From NCBI RefSeq assembly GCF_905220565.1, contig NC_059401.1:3807001-3871000 (forward strand): 64,000 bases of DNA. The letters run 5' to 3'. The position numbers and the translations under genes were made by a program. The stretch is from Melitaea cinxia. Taxonomy: Eukaryota > Arthropoda > Insecta > Lepidoptera > Nymphalidae. Positions 21,180 through 33,334 of this stretch are shown in pieces. The notes under the pieces were generated by a model. The model did no database searches, was not told where the DNA came from, and saw only the letters and a program-made list of their open reading frames with translations. Positions within the stretch are counted from its first letter, which is position 1; every line of letters starts with the position of its first letter.

Positions 21180-22550
21180 ATTTGTGAGAGTTTGACTGGG
21201 AAGTCTTAATGCAACTCCGATCTTGCATCTTCAGATTTCCATCTGTTTCGTCCTCTTAGAATTATTTAGTTAGTGTAAGAGTTTGCCTCAGAAGAGGAAT
21301 TTTAAAACTACTTGTCGCAGATTTTTAATGAGAAGTTCACAAAATTTCTACAGCAATGTAATCCTGTAACCTACGAGATCGGGGCAAGTTATCAAATAAA
21401 ATGGTACATACAATACATATACATACGTATATAACATAAATAATGTAATATTATTCATTTTTAAGGGATTAAATAATACAGTAAAAAAATAACAAAAAAT
21501 TAAATTTCAAAAATTATTGTTATACGTGAAAACTTTAGGCAGACCTCTTCAATGGAGAACGGTCCGTACATAAGGTGCTTCAAATATTTTGCCAATAAAG
21601 CACTCAGGATCCTTCGATTTAATTCATCCATATGGGAATTCCGGAAATATTCCCAGAAAACTAAGCCGCAGACACTCGAATCGTACTTGAAACTTTCCAC
21701 GAAATATCGAAAACTAAATAATTCCGATGAAATTACAACAACAATTCCACGGTCCAGCTTGATTGAATTAGTCTAAGTAAATTATCTCGGAAGGTAAATT
21801 TCTGGTTCGCTTGGCTCGCTTATTCCGATAAATATTCTCACATTTACACTGCTTGTTAGTTTGGTTCAAAACCAACTAAAGTTCACTAACCAAACTAATT
21901 TGGATATTCTATTTGTTTTGTAGTACGAAAAAGTACCACGTTTCATTTTTTTTTGCCCTAGGTCTTCTGTTTTAATATTTTAATTACTTAAATCAGTACC
22001 TTTTAGAAGAGTTAATTTTAAATTTTCTTGTATCGTTTCAAACTCGGAGCTTCAAGTCTCTGTATGGAGAATACAGGGGGTAGCCAAATCTGTGACTAGT
22101 CGCTTAGCTAAATCTGGTGCGGACGATGTTTATAGGTGGAGTTTTGTGACATAGCTGAACTTTAATAGCATACATCTCGTAGGCATACTATACATCGATA
22201 AATCGAAAATCGCAGGACTTAGCGCCTTAGTTATTGTACCCTAGCTCACAGTGACCACTGAGTTTGCTAACGATGCGCTAGCTTCAACCGTCATGAAGAT
22301 TCAAATAATTTTCAGATTCTTATACGCCTCGCAGGTGTCGATTAAGCTTTTAGGGCTAGTCTTTTGGCTATAATTGATAATACCATTGATAATATATAAA
22401 TCAAATAAGACATACTTTTAATAATGTGTAATCTTAATAATTATTGATGGCATTCATTAATCCTGCAACGGTGTTACTTTTGAATAAAACAGAAATAATT
22501 GAGATATGATTATATTTTTCATTTATACTATGTGAAAGCATTGAATATAT
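21180..22550. other. AT-rich unique DNA, no gene seen
   Basis: A 74-codon frame at 21552-21776 overlaps an opposite-strand frame of similar size. Neither shows a domain, signal peptide or splice context. Confidence 0.4.
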
Positions 22551-22558
22551 ATATATAT

Positions 22559-22860
22559 GCATAACGTATGGTTTGCAGACAGTTTTTCGAGCGGACGTAT
22601 GGTGTGGGGACATTTGTATACTTTGGAGACTGGTTTCAAAGTATCTTTATATTAAGCGTATAGTTTGGGGACAGTTTATAGGGAAGTATAATTTGAGGAC
22701 TGTCCTCAAAGTATCTTTATATTAAGCGTATAGTTTGGGGACAGTTTATAGGGAAGTATAATTTGAGGACTGTCCTCAAAGTATCTTTATATTAGGCGTA
22801 TGGTTTGGGATCAGTTTATAGGGAAGTATAATTTGCGGACTGTCCTCAAATTATCTCTTC
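22559..22860 (+). repeat. 70-bp tandem repeat with palindromic core
   Basis: Three units start at 22641, 22711 and 22781 (GTATCTTTATATTAAGCGTA...). Each holds GGGGACAGTTTATAGGGAAG and the near-palindrome GAGGACTGTCCTC. An older leader (22559-22640) recurs at 23610-23690, 1 kb downstream. Confidence 0.8.
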
Positions 22861-23000
22861 TACTTGAAAACCTGGAAGGTATAGTTTGGAAACATTTTTA
22901 TTCACATATAAAGTATACTATAAGTCGCACTCAACAATATACGTAACAAGATAGTTTCAATTAGCACCACGGATTTTATCTTAGACATACACTCCACTAA

Positions 23001-23199
23001 TCTTAATATATATAAATCTCGTGTCACAATGTTTGTCCTCAATGGACTCCTAAACTACTTAACCGATTTTAGTCAAATTTGCACACCGTATGCAGTTTGA
23101 TCCAACTTAAAAGATAGGCTATATTTTATTTTGATATATTATGTTATTATTATATTTCAGAAAAAAATAAGGTGATACGAAGTTCGCCAGGTCAGCTAG
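23001..23199 (+). mobile_element. 199-bp non-autonomous Helitron with clean borders
   Basis: A (23000) precedes TCTTAATATATATAAATC and T (23200) follows AGTTCGCCAGGTCAGCTAG. This A|TC...CTAG|T layout is the Helitron signature of insertion between A and T without target duplication. A related repeat at 26740-26800 lacks the insertion, giving an approximate empty site. No coding capacity. Confidence 0.85.
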
Positions 23200-23735
23200 T
23201 ATTTTATAAATAAACAATATGTATTTTCAATAAAAGACTTTAATAGATATAGCATATAGGGATAGAGTAGATAGAAATATTATGATTACGTCCGACAATC
23301 GCGTTGGCATTAAAAACACTCACGGTGTATTATATTCTTCTTCTTGCTACTGTGTGAGTAAGGAACGCAAAAAAGTTTCGTATAAAAAAATTTGCGTTAG
23401 GAGTCGCCCATATTTAGATTTTCCAAATTATTTTTTTCTTGTTGCCAATAGTTTTCTGAGCGAAAGCTAACTCTAAAAATGTAAAAAAAAAAAACTCCAA
23501 AGCCAAAACGTGGTATGTTCGCAATTATTCGTGTTTTCGGCTCAAGGACATTGAAAATTTATTACAGTTTGAGATTCGCGATTTCCATATACTTATATGC
23601 ATAAGTATAGGCATAACGTATGTTTTGCCGACAGTTTTTCGAGCGGACGTATGGTTAGGGGACATTTGTATACTTTGGAGTCTGGTTTTAAAACAGTCAG
23701 TTAGTCTTCAAAAACTAGAAATATTGGCTATTTTT

Positions 23736-24312
23736 AACCGACTCCCAAAAAAGGAGGAGGTTCTCAATTCGACTGTATTTTTTTTATGTATGTTACATCA
23801 GAACTTTTGACCGGGTGGACCGATTTTGACAATTTTTTTTAATCGAAAAGTGGTATGTGTCAATCAAAATTTATTTGAGATCTTACAACTACTTTTCGAG
23901 CTATATCTAATAATGCGTTTTTACTTGACGCTACTTTCGTCGACCTACGTTGTATTATACTGCATAACTTTTTACTGGATGTACCAATTTTGATTATTCT
24001 TTTTTGTTGGAAAGGAGATATCTCTAATTTGGTACCATGATAAGGAAACTAGGACCTGATGATGGAATCCCAGAGAAATCGAGAGAAACTTTCGAAAATC
24101 CGTATAACGTTTTACTGGGTGTATCTACTATTTTGATAATTTTTAATTTAATCGAAAGCTGATGTTTATCATGTGGTCACATATAAATTTTATCGAGATC
24201 TGATAACTAATTTTTGAGTAATCTTTGATAACGCGCAGTTACCTACGTTGTATTACTTGTCGATGTAATTAAAGTTGGTTTTTTTTTTCGTTTGCGAGCA
24301 AATACAATTATT
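23736..24312 (+). repeat. Repeat family B
   Basis: Begins TTTTTAACCGACTCCCAAAA and ends GTTGGTTTTTTTTTTCGTTT...GCGAGCAAATACAATTATTT. Internally diverged from 25606-26400, with a deletion in the middle block that is tandemly duplicated there. Confidence 0.7.
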
Positions 24313-24656
24313 TTATACATTTTCAGACACTCATTAAAAAATTATGCGTATTTACAAAAAAACCGGAATACAGAGGCATGGCTGAAGGTTTTTTAGTAAC
24401 ATAAAAATAGCATGTTTTGGGGAGGAAATAGTCGACTACGAAATTCTGTTTTGGTCAATAATTATCTACCTACCTAAAACGGTCTGAGCTGCAGTTATCC
24501 CTTTCTTGTCTCGGGGTGCGGCGACGGTATACAGCGAGACAGTTACATTTTATTCAAATACCTATTTTTCAGAAGTCTTTCAAGTACTCTTTCCTATTAA
24601 GAGTATGATTCTGGAGTCATTATTGTACACATTTAACTGTTGCTCATGATATTTAA

Positions 24657-26646
24657 GAGCCATTTCACAAAAATCGGTAATAATCCGCGAAATTGTAATA
24701 TTTTGACGTCGTCAATCTCAGTGTTGGATGCAATAATGTAATTTATATTCTTGAAATATAATAGAGCAACCTTTGTTGTAGTCGATAGTCAGATCAGAAT
24801 TTTGATTTATATTATGTGTATAAAATTATTAACCTTTTCATCAGCCTCCTCCCTGGATAAATGGTCGCAATGTATACTTTGAAGTCCTACTTTTCAATAA
24901 CCTCTACGTTGAAACCATTTTAAAAAAATATCATAATATGTGGAATATAATTTTGTTGCGGACTATCGCAGATTTTTATTCCATTTGTATCTCTATTAAA
25001 CGATAAAAAAAAATTAAAGTTACGAATAATTTCCAAATAAGTACAATTTTAAAAGCGATATTTCTCTTAGAAAACTAAGAAATTTTAACGAACTATCTTC
25101 ATCAAAGTAAACTTAGATCATTAACGAATACAAAAAAAAATAATTAAAAGATGTAACCATTTTTAATACATTTTATATTAAATAATAAAAATATAGTATA
25201 TATATTACCACGCATCAAGCCCAGTAAATCAGTCGAGCGCTAGCTACGCCAAATTCTGTGCAGCCGTCTCTTTCGCTCACACGCGCTAAGCGTCTGTTGT
25301 TATAGCGGATAAACCGCATTTGATACTTTTATAATAAAATATAAATAAAATAAACATATTACGAAAATGACTGTAAAATAATATAATGATAATTACTGAA
25401 GACAAATGTATAATTTAATTTTCTTTTCTCACATTATCAATACAAATAGGCATTTCAATCTGTTTGTCTTGTTATTTGTTAATTAATATGTTTGTCGGTG
25501 TCGATGTCATAAAATGCTATTTTATTCATATCGTAAATATTAGATTCATTCGTAAACTGAAAAAACTAAATCAATTTAAAAAAAAATTATTTCATTTAAT
25601 TGATTTTTTAACCGACTTCCAAAAAAGGAGGAGATTCTCAATTCGACTGTATTTCTTTTTTATGTATGTTACATTACAACTTTTGACCGTGTGGACCGAT
25701 TTCGACAATTTTTTTTTAAACGAAAGGTGGTGTGTGCCAATTGGTCCCATTTAAATTTATTTGAGATCTAACAACTACTTTCCGAGTTATATCTAATAAT
25801 GCGTTTTTACTTGACGCTTTTTTCGTCGACCTACGTTGTATAATACCGCATAACTTTCTACTGGATGTACCGATTTTGATAATTCTTTTTTTGTTGGAAA
25901 GGAGATATCTCAAATTTAGTACCATGATAAGGAAACCAGGATCTGATGATAGGATCCCAGAGAAATCGAGGGAAACTCTTGAAAATTCGCAATAACTTTT
26001 CACTGGGTATACAGATTTTGATAATTCTTGTTTTGTTGGAAAGAAGATATCCCTAGTTTAGTACCATGATAAGGAAACCAGCATCTGATGATGGAATTCC
26101 AGAGAAATCGATTGAACTTCTTGAAAATCAGCAATAACTTTTTACTGGGTGTACCGATTTTAATAATTTTTAACTCAGTCACAGTTTCACTTCAATAATT
26201 TTAAACATCAGCTATCGATTATAGCTGATGTTTGTCATGTGGTCATATATAAATTTTATTGAGATCTGATAACTACTTTTTGAGTAATCTTTGATAACGC
26301 GTAGTTACTTGACAATTTTTTCGTCGATCTACGTTGTATTACTTGTCGATGTAATTGAAGTCGGTTTTTTTTTTCGTTTGCGAGCAAACACAATTATTAT
26401 CTTTATTTTAAATTTATTGACTGTTGTTATATAACATACTTGAAATTTTTAACAAATTAATTATGTAAAAACATTTTATACCATAGTTATTAATTTTTAT
26501 TATACATTAGAAAATGATCAAGATGGTCTTTTGTTTGTCACACTATTCTTACTAGCACAAAGATCGCGCGGCTCGTACGACTCGCGAGTCGCGCGATGCG
26601 ACCAAATTTACCTAAACTTGCAGAGCGTAAAATTGTGAAATGGCTC
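24657..26646. mobile_element. piggyBac-like non-autonomous element (TTAA-flanked)
   Basis: TTAA lies at 24653-24656 and 26647-26650. The inner ends are GAGCCATTTCACAA and, reversed, the same 14 bases. TTAA duplication with short perfect inverted ends is the mark of piggyBac-type transposition. The ~2-kb interior has no transposase. It holds a GC-rich palindrome-bearing stretch near the right end (ATCGCGCG...CGCGCGAT, ~26566-26600) and a nested family B copy (25606-26400). Confidence 0.75.
25606..26400 (+). repeat. Repeat family B, long copy nested in the TTAA element
   Basis: Starts TTTTAACCGACTTCC and ends GAAGTCGG then a T-run, with a GTTTGCGAGCAAACAC tail that contains a palindrome. The middle block around CTTTTTACTGGGTGTACCGA recurs about three times at ~120-bp spacing (25850-26170). 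Open frames here are chance. Confidence 0.7.
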
Positions 26647-26650
26647 TTAA

Positions 26651-27640
26651 CGTATACTGTTAGTCGCACTCGTCTATATACGGCAATCTTTAGATAGCGT
26701 TCCTATTGCCAACATTGATAAGTCCATCGATTTTCTTTTCGACATACACTCCACCATTATTTGATCTATTCACACAATATCACAATACCTATTTCAATAA
26801 AAGACTGTAATTGATAAGTCATATACCGATGAAAACGCTATTTCAATGGCTTGAATTTCTTACGGTATTGAAGGGGACGAAAAGGAAACAAAAGTTGTAA
26901 CATATGAAGCTGACGCGTAAATTTGTTTTATGAAGAAAAATAAATAATCAATTTATTAAATGTATTTTTCGTTAATTAATTAATCGGAATTTTTAATACT
27001 AAAATTTATGATTTCATATTTTTAAAAGATGCCAAAAAAATCGACAAATTGAGTTATCAAGGTTTTATTTTCAGGAATTTCACCTTAGGAATGAGGATAC
27101 CTACTTATATTACAATTAATTCCATTAAACGATATTTATTTCATATAAAGAAATAAGATACATACATTACGAAATTTATTGAATAATAAGAATAAATTTA
27201 CGTTTTGTTATATATGAACCTTTCGAATCATCACTCAAAAAATTATTCTAATAAACTTGTAACTTATCGAAAACTAGTCCGAACTTAGCCGAACATAGAA
27301 CGTAGGTACGTTAATAAATATTATCCCTATTGAAAAATTTTAATAGGATCTCATCGAAAACGATAAAAGCCACTTAGAAACCGATAAATATCTATTAGTA
27401 GTAGGTATGAATTTAAAAATGCGCGCGAAAATATTATTCAACGACGGGTTAGATACCAAGGACGTCACCCGCTCGATGTGTGTGACCTTCGCTCCGCGCC
27501 CCCTGCTGTTGCTGAGATAATAATTATAATTGTACTAGGTAAGTAGTCACCCGTACAAAGCCAGCACCGGACACTAGAGAAATATAAATTTCGACAAAAT
27601 CAGTAACAACGAGTAGGTGGTATCTTCTTGTTAGTTTTAT
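26651..27640. other. Mostly unique DNA with a short repeat at 26650-26830
   Basis: 26655-26830 is related to 22905-23000 plus 23200-23260 (GTCGCACTC..., CGACATACACTCCACCA..., TTTCAATAAAAGACT). 27420-27560 is locally GC-richer (GACCTTCGCTCCGCGCCCCC) with no supported feature. Confidence 0.45.
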
Positions 27641-27646
27641 AAAATA

Positions 27647-29696
27647 CTAGCTGTGCCCGCGGCTTCGCCCGCGTTGATATCAGTGTGTCACAAAGTTTTC
27701 CCAGCAAACTTCCAGTGAAACTATTATCAAAATCGGCTTAGCCGTTCCGTAAACCTTCCTCTTGAAGCCCTCTCTCCATTGGTGAAACTGCATGAAAATC
27801 CGTTCAGTAGATTTTGAGGGAATCGATCACATACACTTTTGGGGACTTTGTTTTATAATACACTAACTGTTACCCGCGACTACGCTCGCATGGTTATGAA
27901 GATATGCATTACTATTAAGATGTTTAACGCAATTATTTTTTTATTTCAGTCACTTGAAATGCTTATCACACTGGGTAACTTTTTAAAAGCCACAATTTAG
28001 TAAAATTTAATAGTTATATTAATAAAACCTCTCTACACACCACATTTTTAGTTTTATTTTCAGGCTGCAGTATAAAAAACCTATCAGGCGAACTTATAGC
28101 TGTTGTAAATGTTTCATACAAACTATCAACCCCCTTAGCGGTGGAATATCGCAAAATCCGTTCTTAGCGGACGTCTACTAACTATAATCTACCTCCCTGC
28201 CAAATTTAATCTTTGTCCATCCTGGACGGATGGGACCATCCACCGATTTTAGAGTTCTCGCGATGAGTGAGTCAGTGACCTTTCTTTTTTATATATATAC
28301 ATTGCTATGTATTATTTAGACAACTCCTTACTATCTATAGAGTATACATTTTAAATTTCAAGTTTCTTACTTCAAAAACATAGGACTTTCATACAAACTT
28401 GCAACCCCCGTTTTACCCCCTTAGGGGTCGAGTTTCGTAAAATCCGTCTTAGCGGATGTTTACGCCCTATAAGATATCTACCAGCCAAATTTCAAGTTTA
28501 TAGCTGTTATAGTTTCGGAGATTTTGTGATGAGGGAGTCAACCTACCATCCCCCGTTTTAACTCCAAAAGAGAGTTGATTTCTAAAGATACATTATTTGA
28601 TCACCTTTCTACCATCTGTAGAGCATACGTTTTAAATTTCAAGTCTCTTACTTCAAAAACATGGGACTTTCACACAAACTTCCAACCCCCGTTTTACCCC
28701 CTTAGGGGTCGAATTTCGTAAAATTCGTTCTTAGCGGATGTTTGCGCTCTATAAGGAACCTACCTGCCAAATTTCAAGTTTGTAGCTGTTATAGTTTCGG
28801 AGATTTCGTGATGAGTGAGTAAACCTACCATCCGCCGTTTTAACCCCAAAAGGTGGTTGATTTCTAAAGATACATTGTTAGGACACCTTCTCATCATCTA
28901 TAAGGCATACACTTTAAGTTTCAAGTCTTTTACTTCAAAAACATGGGACTTTCACACAAACTTCCAACCCCCGTTTTATCCCCTTAGGGGTCGAATTTCG
29001 TAAAATCCGTTCTTAGCGGATGTCTACGCCTTATAAGGAGCCATCCTGCCAAATTTCAAGTTTTTAGGTGTTATAGTTTCGGAGATTTCGTGATGAGTGA
29101 GTAAACCTACCATCCCCCGTTTTAACCCCAAAAGGGTATTGATTTCTAAAGATACATTATTTGGACACCTTCTCGCTATCTATAGAGTATACATTTTAAA
29201 TTTCAAGTCTCTTACTTCTAAAACATGGGACTTTCATACAAACTTTCAACCACCGTTTTACTCCCTTAGGGGTTGAGTTTCGTAAAATTCATTCTTAGCG
29301 GTAGTTTAAGCCCTATAAGGAGCCTACTCGCTAAATTTCAAGTTTGTAGGTGTTATAGTTTCGGAGATTTTGTGATCAGTGAGTCAACCTACCATCCCCC
29401 GTTTTAACCCCAAAATGGAGTTGATTTCTAAAAATACATTATTTGGACACCTTTTCACCATCTATAAAGCTTACATTTTAAATTTCAAGTCTCTTACTTC
29501 AAAAACATAGGACTTTCATACAAACTTCCAACCCCCGTTTTACCCCCTTAGGGGTCGAGTTTTGTAAAATCCTTTCTTAGCGGATGCCTACGTCTTATAA
29601 GGAGCTTACTTGCCAAATTTCAAGTTTGTAGGTGTTATAGTTTCGGAGATTTCGTGATGAGTGAGTGACCTTTCGCTTTTATATATATTATATAGA
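27647..29696 (-). mobile_element. 2-kb Helitron with internal 282-bp tandem repeats
   Basis: On the minus strand it runs from TCTATATAATATATATAAAA (5' end at 29696, preceded by A) to GCCGCGGGCACAGCTAG (3' end at 27647, followed by T). A GCGGGCGAAGCCGC stretch just upstream can form the terminal hairpin. Five tandem units are marked by GGACTTTC at 28383, 28664, 28946, 29228 and 29510, a 281-282-bp period. An extra terminus-like GCGGGTAACAGTTAG lies ~220 bp before the true end. No Rep/helicase coding, so it is non-autonomous. Confidence 0.85.
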
Positions 29697-29699
29697 TTA

Positions 29700-30225
29700 G
29701 GATGCCATATCTTAATATTAGTTAATTTTATTTTATTAATTTTAACATAAAATATATCACGCAAATTTTTATCATTAATTTGAGACCCCTCTCTCCGCTC
29801 TCTCTTTGTCACGCTAAGTCACACATTCAGCGATCCCCTAACAAACATTACATAGCATACATATAACCTGTTTCCTGAAACAAAATTAATTTGTCTAGCA
29901 TAAGAAAATCATGACTGATTAAATACAAAACTGTTGAACCATGAATATGTTTTAATATATTACATTAGTGTAAAATTGACTTTTAATATAAAATATTGTA
30001 AAATATTACGATTTCATAAAAAAATTAACAAATATTTTAAAAACGCGGTTTCAGCTTCAGAGTAAGTAAAAGTGACATTTGGAAAAAATAGTTTGCACGG
30101 TCTTATTATGTACACATTTCTTTATAAATTCTTTTGTTGCAATCTGCGACTACACCTGTTTTTCTCACGTAGTAGTCCCCCGACGCGACGACGTTTTGAA
30201 AATAAAAATATTTGAACTCACACAC
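29700..30225. other. AT-rich unique DNA, no gene seen
   Basis: No supported feature. Confidence 0.5.
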
Positions 30226-30385
30226 ACACACTGGGCAGGCGGGTTGGTCACCAACCCGCCTACCCAGCGGTAGTGACTATTGGCAACACACATGAGTTCA
30301 CGCATTTTCGGTGTGAAATTGTGGAGGCCTATGTCCAGCAGTGGACTGTAATAGGCTGTAATGATGATGATGATAAGTGTATTTT
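30225..30385 (+). mobile_element. RTE-type LINE 3' end with (ATG)n tail and head palindrome
   Basis: The plus-strand copy ends GGAGGCCTATGTCCAGCAGT...GGCTGTAATGATGATGATGA. Its start is a near-perfect palindrome at 30231-30267 (CTGGGCAGGCGGGTTGG, TCA loop, complement with one mismatch), meaning two partial copies meet head to head. Confidence 0.65.
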
Positions 30386-31450
30386 TCACTACCGAAAGTA
30401 GGTAGGTACCCTACTAGGTCAGTAGGGCGAGAGCCGCCGTAAGGTTCGTATGTCGTAGCGCGTCCATCTTCCCGCGCGCGCGCCTGGCGATCGATCTTAC
30501 GCGTATACCTAATATATCGTGTGCGAATGAGACCTGTCATTAGTAATTAGGTATGGCTTATCAATACACAAATGCAGAGTACGTGATAGTAAGTTTAGAT
30601 TATAGCTTGAAAAATCGCAGATAACCCCTCGATTGCCGAGGTTCACTCAGATACTTATATAATTAAACCTACCTACGATACGATAATAATTTCCATGGCA
30701 ACGAACCCACGCCACCCGTACTGCGGCCCCGGGGAACTCCCCGCTTGTGGACTAGTCGTCACTTGTTTGCGTAAACAACACTCGTTATTGCATTGATGAT
30801 TTTAATATTGTAGTTAAATAGTAATTGAATTATTATTTTATTGAAGTGTGTGAATAGTCTTTTATTTGTTTCTTTTTTTGGCCTCTGGAATGAAAATCTT
30901 ATGTATGTAAAGATGAATAATTCAAAACCAAAGTTTATTAGGTAGGTAGGTACATACTACCAAAAATAAAAATTATTAGCACCTTTGTAAGTACAAATAA
31001 AAATTAAAATTAAAACAAACAAAACGTGTATTAATTTTTCCTTTAGATTCATACGTAATAAATATGTATAGGACGAATTTGGCGTTCTAGATATATCATT
31101 TACGTGAAATAAGAATGCATGTTTTTATTTCGTTTCTAAGTACGTGTAGCTCTAAAAGACTTGTTTTTATACTAGAATGTTGCTGGGATATTCTGTTTTG
31201 AGATATGTTGACTTAACATATTAGAAATATTTTTTAAAATAATTTTATTTAATTAATATTTTTGTGGTACGGGTTTCTTGTCGCCTATTGACGTCGTTTA
31301 AAACTTATAAAAAATTATCTGCACTCAACAATAAGCCAGGAAAGATTAACAAATTTAGCAACAATATCCATAGAGAAAGAAATATTGGACCATATAGACA
31401 AACACGAAACTACTAGGTCCCCGGACAGACTTCGTTCTGTCAAAAGTTAA
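30386..31450. other. Unique DNA between two inverted Helitrons
   Basis: 30400-30520 and 30690-30780 are GC-richer. At about 30764-30780 an inverted pair of forkhead-type cores reads TTGTTTGCGTAAACAA. No gene is supported. Confidence 0.4.
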
Positions 31451-32230
31451 TCTATAATCTATAATAATAATATATATAAAAGCGAAAGGTCACTCACTCA
31501 TCACGAAATCTCCGAAACTATAACACCTACAAACTTGAAATTTGGCAGGTAGGCTTCTTATAGGATGTAGACATCCGCTAAGAACGGATTTTACGAAACT
31601 CAACCCCTAAGGGGGTAAAACGGGGGTTGCAAGTTTGTATGAAAGTCCTATGTTTTTGAAGTAAGAGACTTGAAATTTAAAATGTATGCTCTATAGATGA
31701 TAAGAAGGTGTCCAAATAGTGTATCTTTAGTAATCAACTCCCTTTTGGGATTAAAACGGGGGATGGTAGGTTGACTCACTCATCACGAAATCTCCGAAAC
31801 TATAACACCTGCAAACTAAAAATGTGTTGTATAGAGAGGTTTTATAAAAATAACTATTAAATTATACTAAATTGTGCCTTTTAAAAAGTTACTCAGTTCG
31901 ATAAGCATTTCAAGTGACTGAAATAAAAAAATAATTTGCGTTAAACATCTTAATAGTAATGCTTATCTTCATAACCACGCGGACGTAATCGCGGGCAACA
32001 GTTAGTGTATTATAAAACAAAGTTCCCAAAAGTGTATGTGATCGTTTCGCTCAAAATCTACTGAACGGATTTTCATGCGGTTTCACCATTGGAGAGAGGG
32101 CTCCACCATTGGCAAGAGGAAGGTTTACGGAACGGCTAAGCCAATTTTGATGAGAGTTTCACTGGAAGTTTGCCGGGAAAACTTTGTGACACATTAATTT
32201 CAACGCTGGCGAAGCCGCGGGCACAGCTAG
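31451..32230 (+). mobile_element. 780-bp Helitron, opposite orientation to 27647-29696
   Basis: A (31450) precedes TCTATAATCTATAATAATAA and T (32231) follows GCCGCGGGCACAGCTAG. Same family as the minus-strand element but with little more than one 282-bp unit. It also carries the extra internal terminus-like GCGGGCAACAGTTAG at about 31990-32005. Confidence 0.85.
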
Positions 32231-32399
32231 TACTAAATAAAAGTAAAAATACTAAGTAAAAGAAGAAGAAGTAATTTTGTTTTTTTACCATTTAAACCTT
32301 CCGTGGACCTTATGGAACATATAATACAAAAAAAAGTAGCCGAATTGGTCGAGCCATTCTCGAGCTATAACGCTAAGCAACACTTATTTTTATTTGTAT

Positions 32400-32545
32400 C
32401 ATCATCATCATCATGATTTCAGCCTATTGCAGTCCACTGTTGGACATAGGCCTCCACAAGTTCGAGCCAAAAATGGCTCGAGCTCATGTGTGTTGCCCAT
32501 AGTGACCACGCTGGGCAGGCGGGTTGGTGACCGTGTATAGATATC
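32400..32545 (-). mobile_element. RTE-type LINE 3' end fragment
   Basis: (ATC)n at the left is the tail seen in reverse, then CAGTCCACTGTTGGACATAG and CCACGCTGGGCAGGCGGGTT. Confidence 0.65.
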
Positions 32546-32904
32546 GCAAATAGAAAAGCGAGAAGAGTGGAAATAATATAATTTAAGTATGTTTATATTC
32601 TTACACATTTTGCTCTTGTTTTTTTTTTTAACCTAATAGTAAATTTAGCATTATTAGACAAAAGTCAACTATTTTGTTATTCATGTCTTAGTAGATATAC
32701 AATTACATATAACACCACAAATAAGTATGTAAAAATGTAATCCGTGTTTTATTTATCGCAGTAATCGGCAAGCGGAAGCAAAATAGTTTTACACATTTAG
32801 GAAAATATTATCTAAGTATATATGAAACTGGAAAAATTTATTTCGGTCAAAATTAACAAATCTAAAAAAAAATAAGTTAAAATATGAAGTGTCGTGAAAT
32901 AATT

Positions 32905-33308
32905 GTGTTTGTAGGCAAACGAAAAAAAAAAACCAACTTCAATTACATCGACAAGTAATACAACGTAGATCGACGAAAAAATAGTCAAGTAACTACGCGT
33001 TATCAAAGATTACTCAAAAAGTAGTTATCATATCTCGATAAAATTTAAATGTGACCACATAATAAACATCAGCTTATGATTAAATTAAAAGTTATCAAAA
33101 TCGGTACACCCAGTAAAAAGTTATGCGGAATTTCGAGATTTTCGAAAATAGCGTCAAGTAAAAACGCATTATTAGATATAACTCGAAAAGTAGTTGTTGG
33201 ATCTCAAATAAATTTAAATGGGACCAATTGACACACACCACCTTTCAATTAAAAAAAAATTGTCGAAATCAGTCCACCCGGTCAAAAGTTCTGATGTAAC
33301 ATACCATT
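32905..33308 (-). repeat. Repeat family B
   Basis: Minus-strand copy from GTGTTTGTAGGCAAACGAAA and AACCAACTTCAATTACATCG to CAAAAGTTCTGATGTAACAT. The AACCGACTTC start is missing, so it is truncated. Confidence 0.65.
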
Positions 33309-33334
33309 CTTATATTATAATGAGGATAATTATG

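Noticed and set aside
27427..27445. ATATTATTCAACGACG shared with the foldback element at ~1219
   Set aside because: Sixteen matching bases with no similarity on either side. Probably chance.
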